Assembly: GCA_950295325.1 (NCBI GenBank)
Contig: OX485808.1
Location: forward strand, 39,824,527-39,888,526
Origin: Polytrichum commune
Taxonomy: Eukaryota > Streptophyta > Polytrichopsida > Polytrichales > Polytrichaceae
Direction: 5' to 3'
Length of the DNA: 64,000 nt
Shown: positions 29,945 through 42,204 of the stretch, one piece after another
Layout of the letters: every line of letters begins with the position of its first letter
Position numbering within the stretch: position 1 is the stretch's first letter
Position numbers and translations under genes: made by a program
The notes under the pieces: model-generated
Database searches by the model: none
Told to the model about the DNA's origin: nothing
What the model saw: only the letters and a program-made list of their open reading frames with translations

Positions 29945-31910
29945 ATGACAGCCCTGGTGGCGCGCACAGGCCGTCACCAACAACGCTATGAACATGGTTA
30001 CCGCCTTGTTGCAGGGTATGTCACGTGTTATTTTTCCTGTTTCTTTGAGCTTTGGTATGAGTGTCGTCCATGCGTTGGTTTTAGCATGTATGTGGATATT
30101 GCAGAAATTGTGCAGAAGTTGCAGAATTTCTGTGTCCAATTGCTCCTCACAAAAATGTGTAGAGAGTTCAAGAAATTTAGTGGTGTGGTGGCATGGTCTG
30201 AAAATTGTTAGGCTGACATTTTGGAACATTTTGCAAACAGGTGCATACCGTATAGATATAGGCCGACAGGGGAGGGCAAGACAATGGAGGTTCTCATGAT
30301 CTCTTCTCAAAGAGGCGAGAGCCTCTTGTTTCCTAAGGTTTCAATTCCCTCACCTCTCTTACCACTTACATTACTTTTAGTATGGTCATGTCCAAGTCAT
30401 GGGGAACGTGATTCCAATATGCTCCAATATCCTCTAAATCCAAGGATCCTGATCAAAGGATTGAATTGGTTTTATCAATTCCCTAAATATCCTCACTTTG
30501 CAGTTACTGTGAGGGTGTTTCTGCCTTTTGGATTTTGGGAAGTCCCACAATGGAGTATGAAAGTAGAGGGTGTGCCCGTTTGTTAAGCTTGGAATGGTGT
30601 TCTTGCTTAGCGAATGTTTTCAACACTCTTTTACTTATATTTTTGCAAATCATGTCTAGTATGTGCAGAGAAGCGGCCTCTTGGTTGGGGTCTTTTCTGC
30701 CAAGCGTCATCGTTTTGCAGCAATAAGCAATGATGCTGGTTTGGAACCTAGTTCCCTCAGCTTTTGAGATTAGTTGGTGTCAATCACCCAACTTGTCATC
30801 ATTTGTGATTGTGTTGCAAAACAGTTTGATTGGATACTAATAGGATGAACTGTCTCTATCTGCTTTGGATGGTTGGCATTTCTTTTGCTCATCAGGGTGG
30901 CTGGGAAACTGATGAGACTGTTGAAGAGGCAGCTTGCCGTGAAGCACTTGAAGAGGCTGGCGTGCGGGGCCTCCTTCAGGTTTCTCATTTATGTCCTATA
31001 CCATAGAGTGGATCTTAGATGTTCTTGATTTCAATTCTTCAATGTCGGAACAAATCTGTAGAGGTACTAATTGCAGCCTGCAATTTTGGAACTTGGCCAG
31101 AATCAGTTTGTCCCTCCCCATCATACTGAAGTTGGTCATCAGGTGGTCTACAACTAGCATTCATATGTTGAATTGAATTCTTCTCACATTTTATTTAACA
31201 TACATCAGCTCAATTGCACATTTTATGGTTGTGTTGGGGCATACATAAGCATAAACATACAGTAACATGCTAGAACATTACAACATATTGACTGCAGAGT
31301 TCAGGTTTGAAGTACTCAGAGGGGTTGTCTGCTTGTGCAGGGAGAGCTTGGTTCATGGGATTTTAAGAGCAAACGAAAACAAGGAATTTTTTGTCCTGAA
31401 GGACTGTGTCGGGCTCACATGTTTGCATTAGCTGTCACTGAACAACTAGATACCTGGCCTGAACAACATGCTCGCCAAAGGCAATGGGTAAGTGTGGTGT
31501 TGATAATCACTATCCTCCTCAGCTTGATGTTAGCAGGTGTACGCATCAGATGGTTTGGGTGTCATTTTTCATGTTTAGGTTTTGTATGATTATCCTGGTG
31601 AAGGTGATACCCTGTGTTTGAATGTTGTAGAGCCTTCCTAAGGTTACATAGACTTCTATACTTTGGAGAAAGATTATGTGTTTGTTGTCAGAGTCTTTCT
31701 CCACTACTGTGTCTTGCAGCGGTGCTGAGAATTGGCTGAATTTGGTGTGTGGGCTTGCAGTTTGCTGTATCAGATGCTATTGAGCAGTGTCGCCATGATT
31801 GGATGCGAGGTGCCCTTGACCAGTGTGTTGCTTACCTTGCCAGTGGGTCCTCTTCAACAACACCAAACCTGATGCTTGTTTCTGACATTGCCCTACCTGC
31901 TAAGAGTTAG
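29945..31910 (+). CDS. Nudix hydrolase, plant NUDT12/13/16-like (copy 2)
   Basis: Five exons parallel to copy 1: 29945-30015, 30241-30337, 30896-30979, 31341-31487 and 31761-31910, all in frame, giving 182 residues. The first ATG of copy 1 is ATTGCC here, so translation should begin six codons later at MTALVARTGRHQQRYEHGY. The Nudix box (residues 57-79) reads GGWETDETVEEAACREALEE, matching the consensus. Exon 4 has one extra codon (EQHARQRQW). The C-terminus ends TTPNLMLVSDIALPAKS, while copy 1 ends in a different frame. Exon lengths and intron phases are identical to copy 1 apart from these changes, so this is a tandem duplicate. Both should be cytosolic or nuclear hydrolases with similar chemistry; no targeting peptide is evident. 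Confidence 0.88.
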
Positions 31911-34078
31911 ACCCTTCCAAATGTCATGTTTGGTTATTTGTTTTATCTGTCTCACTCTGAGTTTATAGAGACATGGCCTCAGGGGGTTTGCACTTTTAGG
32001 TTCAATTTTTCGGTCAGTCTACTGAAATTTGTTGGTGTAGCTTAGATTGGGACCAAATCAGGGGATTATAAGACATTCAATTTCATTGATTTGTCAACAG
32101 TCTGAATTTCTATGCATGTGAGAGTGCGTGCAGGAAGGTACATTAGTCAGCCTGTTCTCAGACTGTTTTGACCATTATTCCCTCCCTACATGAAGTCTGC
32201 ACTCTTAGAGACAATTTTTTTCTGAGATTGGTTGAGAAACAGGTGGTTAGTACTAGGTTTGCAGTGTCACTCTCAATGTTGAGACATAGTTGTTTCTTGA
32301 GATGTCCGGACCATGGACAATCAGAATTATTTGTGGGCACCTCATTAGTCCAGCATAGATTGGCACTCATAAGCCAACATGCTGAACTGCACTTTCAGAG
32401 AACCAAGTGGAGTGATTTACTGAGGTGGTTGTGAGGCACATGTCCACCTGCCATTTTTGGACATTGTGGAGTGGCTGGGAACTAACCCACCATCTGCACA
32501 AACACCATTTGTTCAGATTTTTTTTTTTTTTTTTTTTTGTAAATGTAGCTTGTATTCAGGAAGGATTTTTTGCCAATGTAGTTCTTTACCTGTGCATGCA
32601 AACATTGAGTATCTCCATGGATTCTTAAGCACAGTGCTATGCTCCTGTTTCTGTGCTGCCCTCTGGACATCAATAAAGGTGACAATTATCTAAAAGCACT
32701 TTTGACACCATCTGCTGTGAAGTTTTTGCAACCACTGGTGTGGAATTATTACATGTGTATTGGCAATCATAGGCTATGCTTTTCACGACCACTGTACTAG
32801 ATGAGGAAGGTAATTTCGTCTTGTACTGTGACTTGGAGACATTGACATGGCATATAGTACTTAGGGATCAGGTGTAGAGAAGACTTCTTTCTTACAAATG
32901 TAGTGCTCATCTGAATGTCAAGGTCTCATACATATGGGGTAGGAATGTTGAATAACTGGAGCTTCAACGAGAATTGCCTGGAAACCTTTAAGTACCCAGA
33001 GTGTTTATAGTTCAAGTGCTGCAGGATTTGGTTTAGGAAATGCAGTTGAATTATCTCAAGTATAGTAGATTGCATAGCACAGTAGCCACAAAAAGGTGGG
33101 AGGCTGGAATGGTAATATGCAATTCTATAGTTTGGGGAGCACTCTCGGAACACTCTGCATAAGAGCAAAGCCACCCCAAGTTCAACTCAATCTTCAATAC
33201 CTCAAGATTGGATACTAAGGGAGGTCTAGACTAAAGTGAAGAAGTGCACTGGTGGGTCGAGAATTTCAGACCAAGACAAGGTTACTTGAAGCAACGGCTG
33301 GTATGACAGACAAGATGAAAAAAAAAAATAGAAAAAAAGGAAAAAAAGAAGAAGCCTGCAGTTGGAGAGTGACCTGCTGACCTCCAACAGTCGCATGCGC
33401 TTGGCCGGTGTGTCCAAAGCCCTCCATGGCCACTTTAAAATGAAGGTGGATAGTGAGGAGCACATTCAGAGAGAAGAAGAGCACTGGATGAGATGGGTGA
33501 GTAGCAGAAGGGAGTTAGAGTCCAAGAGAAAAACCACTGAGGCACACAAAACCTTCTATTGATATATAACATCCGCACTGACAGCAGTGAGAGAACCACA
33601 TACAATTGATTCCACATGTGAGTAATAAGAAAGAAGGTGAAGAACATCAAAATGACGGCTACCATCACCACATGCACGATGCATGGGTGGGAGGTTCATA
33701 CATATCAAAGACTGAAGCTCAGAAATGACAGCAAAACCAACCTAGAAACTAGTCTATAGGAAACTAAAATAAGGTTTTCTCAAATCGTCTTCTCAGCATG
33801 ATATATCTTGTTTGATGTACAAACCAATATGACCAACTCCAGTGAATAGTGCTCTGAGTATTAGATTCGTTTTTTTTTTCCTTTTTTTTTCCTTCCATCA
33901 TGTTTGAAGCATTGTTAGACTTACATCGCGCTGTATGTGAAGCCAATGGACACAGCCAAAGCATTATGGAAGAGAAGAAGAGCCCATGGGGAGGGATGTT
34001 GATATTTTTGATTTACGCTCAACCATGTTAAATTCCATAGAGGTGGAAGCAGTTGAAATCAAGCCAGTTGTAGAGGGA
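31911..34078. other. Spacer between Nudix copy 2 and the right arm, no gene seen
   Basis: It contains a 20-base T tract (32519-32538), two A/T-rich runs near 33318-33350 and 33871-33890, and an AATAAA at 32672. The AATAAA is a possible but distant polyadenylation signal for Nudix copy 2. No convincing coding sequence. Confidence 0.4.
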
Positions 34079-34215
34079 CGCCCAACAGGATATGTGACCG
34101 CATGTCATTCACACGGGATTTGTGGGCACCTGGTCGCAGATGTTGCATTTCAAGAAGAATGGCTGCGTGCCCGAATTAGCTGCTCTCGATGCATCCATGG
34201 TTCTTTCAAGAAAAT
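34079..34215 (-). pseudogene. RING-finger gene fragment, third copy
   Basis: The minus strand shows the words for a CTIC-DQVPTN segment and a following CGH, matching the RING pseudogenes in the arms. It is interrupted and lacks the rest of the domain. It lies in the partial third copy of the arm. Confidence 0.5.
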
Positions 34216-34735
34216 GGGCACAAAATACTTCGCATCAGACTAATTTGCGGTTAATTCGCCAGCCTCCTGTTGACGAAAAAGAAATTTTCCATATTAGTGA
34301 TAATTGTCAAATTAAAGGTCAAAGTAACAGATGTGTCCATTCAGGGTTAAACTTTGAGGTTCAGCGTTAATTAGTGCTCTCAAGGTCTAAGAATTCGCCT
34401 TCCGTGCTTTTGGGCTGTAGTGTTTGACATGCAGATCATGACAAGTTTGATTTATGGTACAAGTGCTAAATGATGCAATTGCGCTCATCAATGATACAAA
34501 CGCCTGAATGTAAGTGAATTTGGCCCTAGAGAATCACGATTGCCACAGAAACTTATGTTACACTCTGATAATGCAGTGGAAAGAGATCTCCTGTGTCCAG
34601 CAGAGTGGAATGCGAGAGGAATCGAGATTACATGAAAGTGGTCAACGCTCGACTACAAGCATCTCACCTAGAACTTGATCCACCCATTGCCTATTCCCAA
34701 AAGCGAAGTCATGAAGGACACTTCGAATGTAGAAG
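34079..34735 (+). repeat. Partial third copy of arm sequence, direct orientation to the left arm
   Basis: This stretch parallels about 18540-19275 of the left arm in the same direction. It includes ATGTGACCGCAT, GGCACCTGGTCGCAGATG, a TAATTTGCGGTT block, CACGATTGCCACAGAAA and GACACTTC(G/T)AATGTA. It is more diverged than the two main arms are from each other. On the minus strand it carries a decayed piece of the RING gene (about 34079-34215). Confidence 0.65.
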
Positions 34736-36614
34736 GGTGGTCTCGATACTCACCATGAAGAAGCTGGCTCGAGATGTGTAGCAACCAACCTAATAACATA
34801 TCTGGGTACTTTTCGCATGCAATTCTTCACACAAAGAAAACGCAAAGAAAATTTAAAGGAGGAAGTATAGATTCAGTGAAGAAGAAGTGAGGTGGGTGAG
34901 GCGCTTTTCTACAACTTACACTTACAACAAGATCTCATCTGCAAGCTGGTCGCCTGGCAATTCTCTAACTTTAGAAATTATGCAGATGAAACCCTGGAAC
35001 TCAGCCCGCCCCGCGAATACGCAATGTGCAGTGCGCACCCAGGATCAAGGTCTCTATAAAGTGCAATGGTCTCTCAGTATTCTCGTACTCACAACTTAGG
35101 AATGAGTCTGATGAATTCCAGAGCTCTGAACATGTAAACTATCTAAGCCATTTGTATATGTCGTAGCTGGTCTTGCCGGCTGTTAGCTTAGCTGCGTAGC
35201 AAAACTCCACGAGACTAACATGGATATGTGAGTGACGAAGAGCCAAGTTGCTAACAAAAATATGAGATACTTGTGGAGCAATCGGTAAGTGATAGCCTCG
35301 GCAGCTGAATATCCTAACTATGACATGGCTACACATCTACTTGAGCAACACTCCAATCTCAGCTAGCATGAGGTTTACCATCTCGAGCGAGCCGATTCAT
35401 CCCAAGTACCGAGGCCACCCACCCAAGGGTTCGTGGGTTCTATACATATGTAATCCTCTTCGACCTTTTCATTCATCACTGGAGTTGTGCCTCCCACAGC
35501 GCCAGCTTAATTGTTAGTCTGAATATTGACTGGTGCTTGCTGCGAGAAGTGATCAGGATCAATTAATCTATTCGGTGCTCGTGAACGACGTAGCTACTGC
35601 TAATTTTCATACACATTCGCTCAGGCTGCTCATTCAGGAGATTCAAGGATTCATTCATTCATTCATTCATTCATTCATCTGCACAAGCTCTGCGAGGCGA
35701 GGTCCTTCATCTTGCTAGAACTGTAAGTTTACCAAAACCGCCTGATTACGCCTACTCATTTCAATGAATCTCGAGGTAATGGTTGTATACTTTCATTCGT
35801 TGTGTTTTTCAATTCCATCAACTCTGATAGAGCATTTCCTTGATTGGAGAATGGCGCACCAACCTGAGATTGGTGTGTATTGTAGAAAGCAGTGAACAGA
35901 TTTTATGTCCTTTTTCATCTGCATTCCTTTCACATATTAATTTGCATAGAGCGAGGTCGTTTGTGACAGGATCAAGAATGATCATATGTAGTTATGATTA
36001 GGGATAATGTAATCGGCGACCAAAGGCCAAGATTTGACTTTAGTCGAACCCCACAGTCATTGCCGCAGTAACCAAGAGTTAGCACATGTCAACTAAAAAA
36101 GCAAGCGAAACCTAGAAAGTATAATAATTAGCATAATCCTGAATGAGCACAGTTGCACAGTTGCACATTGTGTACATTCGAAGTGTCCTTCATGACTCTG
36201 ATTTTGGGAAAAGGCAATAAGTGGATCAAGTTTTAGGTCCTTTGCTCCCGCGTTGCAGTTGATCGAGCCTGGACCACTTTCATTGTTATATTCAATCCTC
36301 TTTCATACGATTCTTATCCCATTCTATATGTACAATCGGAATATCTCTAATCCATGCCCACTTCATTCGAGTCAAAGCGTCATACAATATGCTGTGGCAA
36401 CCGTAAACCTCTACTTTAGGCGTATGGTAAATTGATGAGTGTCACAACTCAAGTTCTCAAGCTCGTGATATATAACTCTTAAACCCTCAACTCCAAAACC
36501 TAAAACCTAAACGCAGGTAGCCCTGAGAATTCTTAGACCTTGAGAGCACTCAATCCTAAACCCTAGCTTAATGCAGGCAAGGTGATCATCTTTTCAACCC
36601 TAATTAGCCCTATG

Positions 36615-36621
36615 TATATAA
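36615..36621 (+). promoter_or_regulatory. TATA box of the right-arm RING pseudogene
   Basis: TATATAA 125 bp 5' of the ATG at 36746, matching the left arm exactly in spacing. Confidence 0.5.
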
Positions 36622-36745
36622 GCTGTGATTACACCATTTTCTAAATAAGAACAATTTCATTACTTTTCCACCAATCGGTTATTATTAATAGAACCGCAAA
36701 TCAAAGTCCGATGCTAGATGATGTTTTGTGATTCTTGATAGGACC

Positions 36746-37144
36746 ATGAATGCATCAGGACCAGCTGCTTCGGGCAGGCAGCTGCCAGGCTTTAATAGGT
36801 GCACCATCTGCGACCAGGTGCCCACAAATCCTGTATACACGGAATGCGGTCACATGTATTGTCGGAGTGCCTCTTCAACTAGCTCCAGCGTCAAGTCCTC
36901 GTTGATTACCAGATCAAATCTTGTTTCCGATGCGGAACTTTTGTGAACATTGATTTGAGTGTTATCCTCATGCATGGGATTGGACAAGTTGGCGAGTCAT
37001 CATCAGCCGCCCAGAATAACAGGCAATATTATCCTGCCCAGAGCCAATCAATCCCTCCAATCAGGCCCACACGCCCTGAACTCGTTACCTTATGATTTCG
37101 TGATTTATGAAGACGGTATAATAATTAGTCGAGCACTGAGGTGT
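36746..37144 (+). pseudogene. RING-finger (C3HC4) gene, broken copy in the right arm
   Basis: The frame from the ATG reads MNASGPAASGRQLPGFNR, then CTIC and CGHMYC in one frame, without the four-base duplication of the left arm. Immediately after, one base is missing (CGGAGTGCC against CGGGCGTGCC in the left arm). The frame is lost before the remaining ligands, and TAG replaces the TGG of CLFNW in the original frame. The tail is also shortened near 37125. The copy cannot encode a complete RING finger. The ancestral gene can be inferred because the two arms are broken at different points. Confidence 0.72.
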
Positions 37145-38865
37145 CAATTGCGGAAGAATACAATGTCCATGAGTTCCAGGGGGCTATGGCATGTTTTCAG
37201 AAGGAATTAACCACAACGGTGGTGAGAGAGACAGACTCGCTGGGTATTTAATTACGGAGACCATTCATACGTGGGCTGATATTGAGCTCGTTTATGATAC
37301 TATTCAGCGCTCGAATAGTGAAATAGAGATGTGCTGATGGAGAAAAGATGAATTGAAACCTTCCGCGGCTATGATGAATTAATCGCGATGTTATTCAGCT
37401 TGTGGCTGCAGGCCTGGCTGGTTGGTTTCATTTGACTTCCTTCAGGATTCAGAAGTACTCCTTCGTAGTCGACGGAATTCATACCCGGATTATATTCAAA
37501 TAAAATTCCCTGTGTGAAATCGATCATTGGTTATAATAGGCACTCATCGATCGTTTTTCATAGATCGATTAAACACTTTTTGTATTGCGGCCTATTTGTG
37601 TACGGCAAGCAGACTGTGTGATCTTGATCACCTATATTACACATGTATGGAATCATAGTGTTTGATTAAAGTGCATTTGAAGTACAGCATGTAACTTTCT
37701 GTCTACTCTGAACTATCTGCGACGGAACCATGATGGTCGATGCAGAAATTCTCTATGATTTAGAAATTGTCCAGTACATGGTAGTATTTACCAATCCAAT
37801 TTGAAAATCTCATACTTCTCATGAACGACTCGAACTTCTCATAGTCTGCTTTACAATGGAGGCTGGAATGCTTGGAATAGTTCAATACAATACTCCAATT
37901 ACGTAATATTGATGGGCGGTCCTCATGTTGAACTGCTGCACTGAGCTGCAAGTTGACCATGTGCTGAATGGAACTCGACTATTGCGGGCAAACACAATGG
38001 AAGGAGTTGTCTTGAAATTTTGGGACGCAATGCGTTTGAGGACTGTGCACTACTTGCCACCACTTGGAAGCTGCGTATTCAGAAACTTATTACCCTAATT
38101 TGATCTAAGTATAAAAACTGACAATTAGTTGCTACAAAATTCGGTTTTTATTCATTTTGAATTATTTTTATAATCTGCTCCAAAACCCTAAGGAGTTATT
38201 TTCATAATTTACCATCAAGTGAGGGAGAAATGCAAGAATGGTACTCATTGTAAGTATCCACTGATCTTGCACACAAACCGAGAATCATACCACTCGATCA
38301 AGTGCTCAATCTTGAAGAGGTTTGTTCAATATATAGCTAGACATGTTATCAAGTCTTAGTGTAATAGGATGCTAAATTCTAGGTAGATTTGTCCAAGTTC
38401 ATGATATTAATGGGTGATGGGTGATGGGTGATGATGCACTAACAATCAATACGTTCCTAACTAGTAGTTGGAGAATAGGAAAGAGGTACTTGGGGGATCA
38501 GATGTGGAGAGTGCCCTCATTAACAAGGTAAAGGGGGCCAGCACTTCTCACGCAGACGCGTGAATTCTCCGCTCATCATTTTGTAAAACCAGAAGGATCT
38601 GGAGAACTATTGGAGCTCTCAGATTCAAGTACTTTGTGTCAAGCTGCGCAGAACACGATGGTTATGGGATAACTCCAAGGTGCATTTACAGTGTTAATGT
38701 CTCCAAGAAGAAATATTATATGTATGTTTCCAGTCACTTCAACATGATCCACCAACACTCCCAGCAATGAAGATCACCAAGTAGCTGATTGTTCCTGTTC
38801 CTCATGGGTGCTCACGTTGAGCACTTTGTACGATGTCTGTAAGTTCCCTATGATTACTCTTTTAG

Positions 38866-40829
38866 ACCAGCTTTCAAGAAAAAGAAACTTCTTTCAGCTG
38901 TTGCTTGATTAGCAGGAAATTGATATATGTGCTCATCAATTATTCTTAAATACCCTAATTTCTAGTCATGTGCAATCTCACATGTTGGGCTCATTCTGCT
39001 GGCTCACAAATTAAACCATTAACCGTAATGAAAGTTTCAAATCCTGTGTTTTCTGCTGCTGTTATCCATGTTACATGCTTATTCAGAGGGCTACACTAAA
39101 CATCTGATTGTTGGTGTTTAGTATTAGCGTGCCATGTTAATTAGAGTGGTCTTTGTGACTTGTCACTTGTCTTCACTCACGGTCTGGCCTGAATTTGGCC
39201 AACCTCAAAGAGAGGGGTAATTTCTATCTGCTCTAAGTTCCATCTAATGAAGTTCCAGCCACACAACAAATTGCTTCCAACAGGAAGTGCATTTATACAT
39301 GGATATATATTACTCAGTAATCGTGCAAATATTATTTCTTTTACCTGGCTCCCTCATCTACTTGGTGTGATTCTGCCTTGTCTCGAGGAAGCAATGATCC
39401 TCACGTGAACAGGTTATCTTTTTGGTTCTGGACAAATGGATCAAATTTTATTTCGTTGTCCCAAAAACTTTATACAGTGAGAGGGGCAGCTCTCTAGGGC
39501 AAAGATGTGAACAGTTAAGGTCTCAATTGCAATAGACTTCTGTGACTGTAGTACCTACAATGCCATGGAAATACTATATTCATTGGAGGTATCTGAATCC
39601 AATTTCAAAGGTTGGTGTTCCTATGCAAGTTAAGATTTTCTGTCAATCGCCAGTGTGCACAATGAATATATCTATCAAGCCTTGTTAAGATGCCTCTTGT
39701 CATGAGTGTCATTAACTTCAAACATCCATTGTTGCTTTCTTCAGAAATGAGCTAACAAGATGAACAATTTGCATGTTTCATAGAAGAAAAAACCATAATC
39801 GTATGATCGTGCCTTATACAGTGGTCAGTGTATATAATGATATAATGATCTAAGTGTACATAATGGTATTCCCTTTAATGATATAAGTTGCATTTGGCCA
39901 CCAGTGAAAATCATTCATTATTTCCTTTCAGTGTAGATCAAGTCCTTGATCTATTTGACTTTTACACCAAGTTTCTGTATAAGGGTCTTAAGAAAATTAG
40001 AGACTAACATCCGCCTGCTTTTCTCCAATTTTGACTATTTGTCAATCTTGTCAATGGTGCAATGTGCCTAGAAACTAGAACCTGCAAGAAGTGCCACCTG
40101 CCAAATTGCATAGATTGGGTTAGCCATTATCAAATGCAACTGTGAACCTAAACCCTAAAACCCTATCCAGGGATAACTGAAGAAGAGCAAAGAAAATTTT
40201 AGGGATGCTATATATCAATGAGAAAGAACATGGCTAAGATGGAAATAGAATTGTTGGTGGTGAAGAATCATGTTTTTTTGAACATGATCTATAAATTCCT
40301 TCAACACTGCTGCAAGAAAGTAGGAAAAGGAAGAAGGTGGTGTTGACTTACATGCAATGAGAATTATAATTTTGATTTCACACAATAGGATCTGGATGCA
40401 ATTGCACCCTAAGCTCGAGGTACATTTTCTGGTCCCAACTCATCTGCTCATCCAAAAATTTCTAGGGTTATAACTCAGGAGGTAGTTCAAGTTATGCAAG
40501 TCACCCTAGGATCTACTACTCAACCAACATAAGTTCTATACACAAATGTAGAATTGTCACAAAGCTTTCCAAAATCGATTTGAAATTAAACTCTGAGGCA
40601 AACCTCTCACAGGATCACCTAACCGAAGGTACCAATTATTAAGATGCGGAATTTTATAAAATTGCCTTCAAATCTATTTTTAAATGCATCTCTTACTTTA
40701 AATACAGACTTATGGAGTGATTCCCACAAGCACAGAAGTTAGAGGAAGAAGTGATATTGCAAGATGCCTTTCGATGATCTACAGTGTCCAAAAGCGTTTG
40801 GAAGTGTTTCTCCTCAGGTCCAACTGATT
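38866..40829. other. AT-rich intergenic DNA, no gene seen
   Basis: No long open frame, no recognisable domain and no clear repeat beyond short telomere-like words (CCTAAACCCTAAAACCC near 40147). Confidence 0.35.
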
Positions 40830-41703
40830 TTACCTTCCTCCACAACCAACATATCTGCAAGCACAAATTTGCAAGCGGAGTTCAATATATACTTCATCAA
40901 TTCTTAACATATCAGAAAGCATGAGGGGACCTCCATCACAAGTTTCTGTAAGCCTGCCTCCCATTAAGACATAAATATTACATGCGAAGTTTTGAAAGAT
41001 GTAACTGACATAATTTATGACATGCATCCATTCAGTGTAAAAGAAAATGGTATTGGACCTGGTTCCGATTTCTCTTGTTTTGCACATATGTACCAACACT
41101 CTTGAATCCAATCAACTCAAATTTGTGGAAGGAGCCATCTGCCTCCTCAACATGCATCTGCTAAAAGACCTGCAAGTAAAATCCTCGAGTAAGATCAACA
41201 GAAAGTGAAAACCAAATGCAAATAATTCTTTAGGGGTTTAGGGTTTAGGGCTTTGGGTTGGAGACAAAAGACACTGAATTGTAAATTGAGACTTTTAAAA
41301 GTTGCAAATAAAAAACACCTGCGTATGCACTTGGTTGACGGTAATGAGTAGGATCGTTGTTTCGGTTGTGATCTCCAGACTGATGGAAGCAAGACTTTCG
41401 AAAAGACGCATACCCACCAGTCTTCAACCATTGAATGATTTTTTGTGTCAAATCCTCCACCTGACATAAGACAAATTTTGACTTTGAATTCAGTAACTGC
41501 AAGTTGGGTAATTCACATGTATCATCACCATGCACTAACTGCAAGCTTCTAATTTCTCTATGTTTCTTTTCTAAACATCTCATTTTGAGTGGCATTAAAT
41601 TTGGTGTGCCATGTAAACGGAAGTGGTGTTTTTGACTTGTCATGTAGCACCAAAAGTGCCATGTGAGACCCCCTCTAGTTGCCATCCATTGATTTCTAGA
41701 CAA
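40830..41703 (-). other. Orphan exon-like blocks, unrecognised gene or pseudogene
   Basis: Minus-strand blocks look coding. One (41460-41319) follows a CAG acceptor and reads VEDLTQKIIQWLKTGGYASF and on to DPTHYRQPSAYA before a GT donor. A second (about 41139-41040) reads VEEADGSFHKFELIGFKSVG and on to KRNRNQ before GT. Both resemble conserved protein sequence, but the phase at the junction does not fit directly (142 bases, one left over, then a stop in the required frame). I do not recognise the family. It may be a decayed gene or a gene with unseen splice sites. The overlapping telomere-like GGGTTTAGGGTTTAGGG at 41234 is probably chance or insertion. Confidence 0.25.
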
Positions 41704-42204
41704 TTAGTGTGGGTTACACTACTTCAAATGTTTAGTGTACATTGTACCAATTCCTCAACTTCTACTTGCTCATGATTTACTAAAACAAATTCAAACATGT
41801 GAGGTCAAAGGGTCTTTAGGTTCCTTTCAAGAACTTTAAAAATAAAAGCATGGTGGTGGTTAGCCTTTGCAAACCCTACTCGCTCCACTCTAAGGTAGAT
41901 GAGGCTAATGTGAACACCTCTAGCTCTGCGGAATCATCCAACCAATGGATTCAAGCTTTAGAAGCTTAACCGTGTTAGCAATTGCAAATAAGGACCAAAG
42001 AATTTGAAATCATTGAAATTGGGGTTAAAGAAGGTGTTGATCTGGGTTCAAGAATCAAAGATTCTCTACTTCCAAATGTGGTGTTATAGGGGGGAATTAT
42101 TTTCTTGTATAATGTTGTGTTAGTGGACAACATTGTTAGCAGATTCTACATGGGTCATTTGCCAATGAAAACCAAGTTTGATGCCAATATTTGATTGTGT
42201 CATG
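41704..42204. other. Intergenic, no gene seen
   Basis: No supported feature besides the left copy of an 8-bp target duplication (GTGTCATG, 42197-42204) of the element that follows. Confidence 0.4.

Larger units (their letters stand above)
34780..38865 (-). repeat. Right arm of a ~4.1-kb inverted duplication
   Basis: Reverse complement of 16513-20603. Differences include a longer (ATTC)n run at 35645-35678, against a short GAATGAATGAATGAAT in the left arm, and different point lesions in the RING gene. The outer edge is at about 38865 (…AGTTCCCTATGATTACTC against AGTTCCCTACAATTACTC), after which the flanks are unrelated. The arms face each other across a ~14.2-kb spacer that contains both Nudix genes. 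Confidence 0.9.

Noticed and set aside
29642-30211. 189-codon open frame running through Nudix copy 2 exon 1
   Set aside because: It continues through a clear intron. Only 29945-30015 matches the Nudix family; the upstream part has no counterpart in copy 1.
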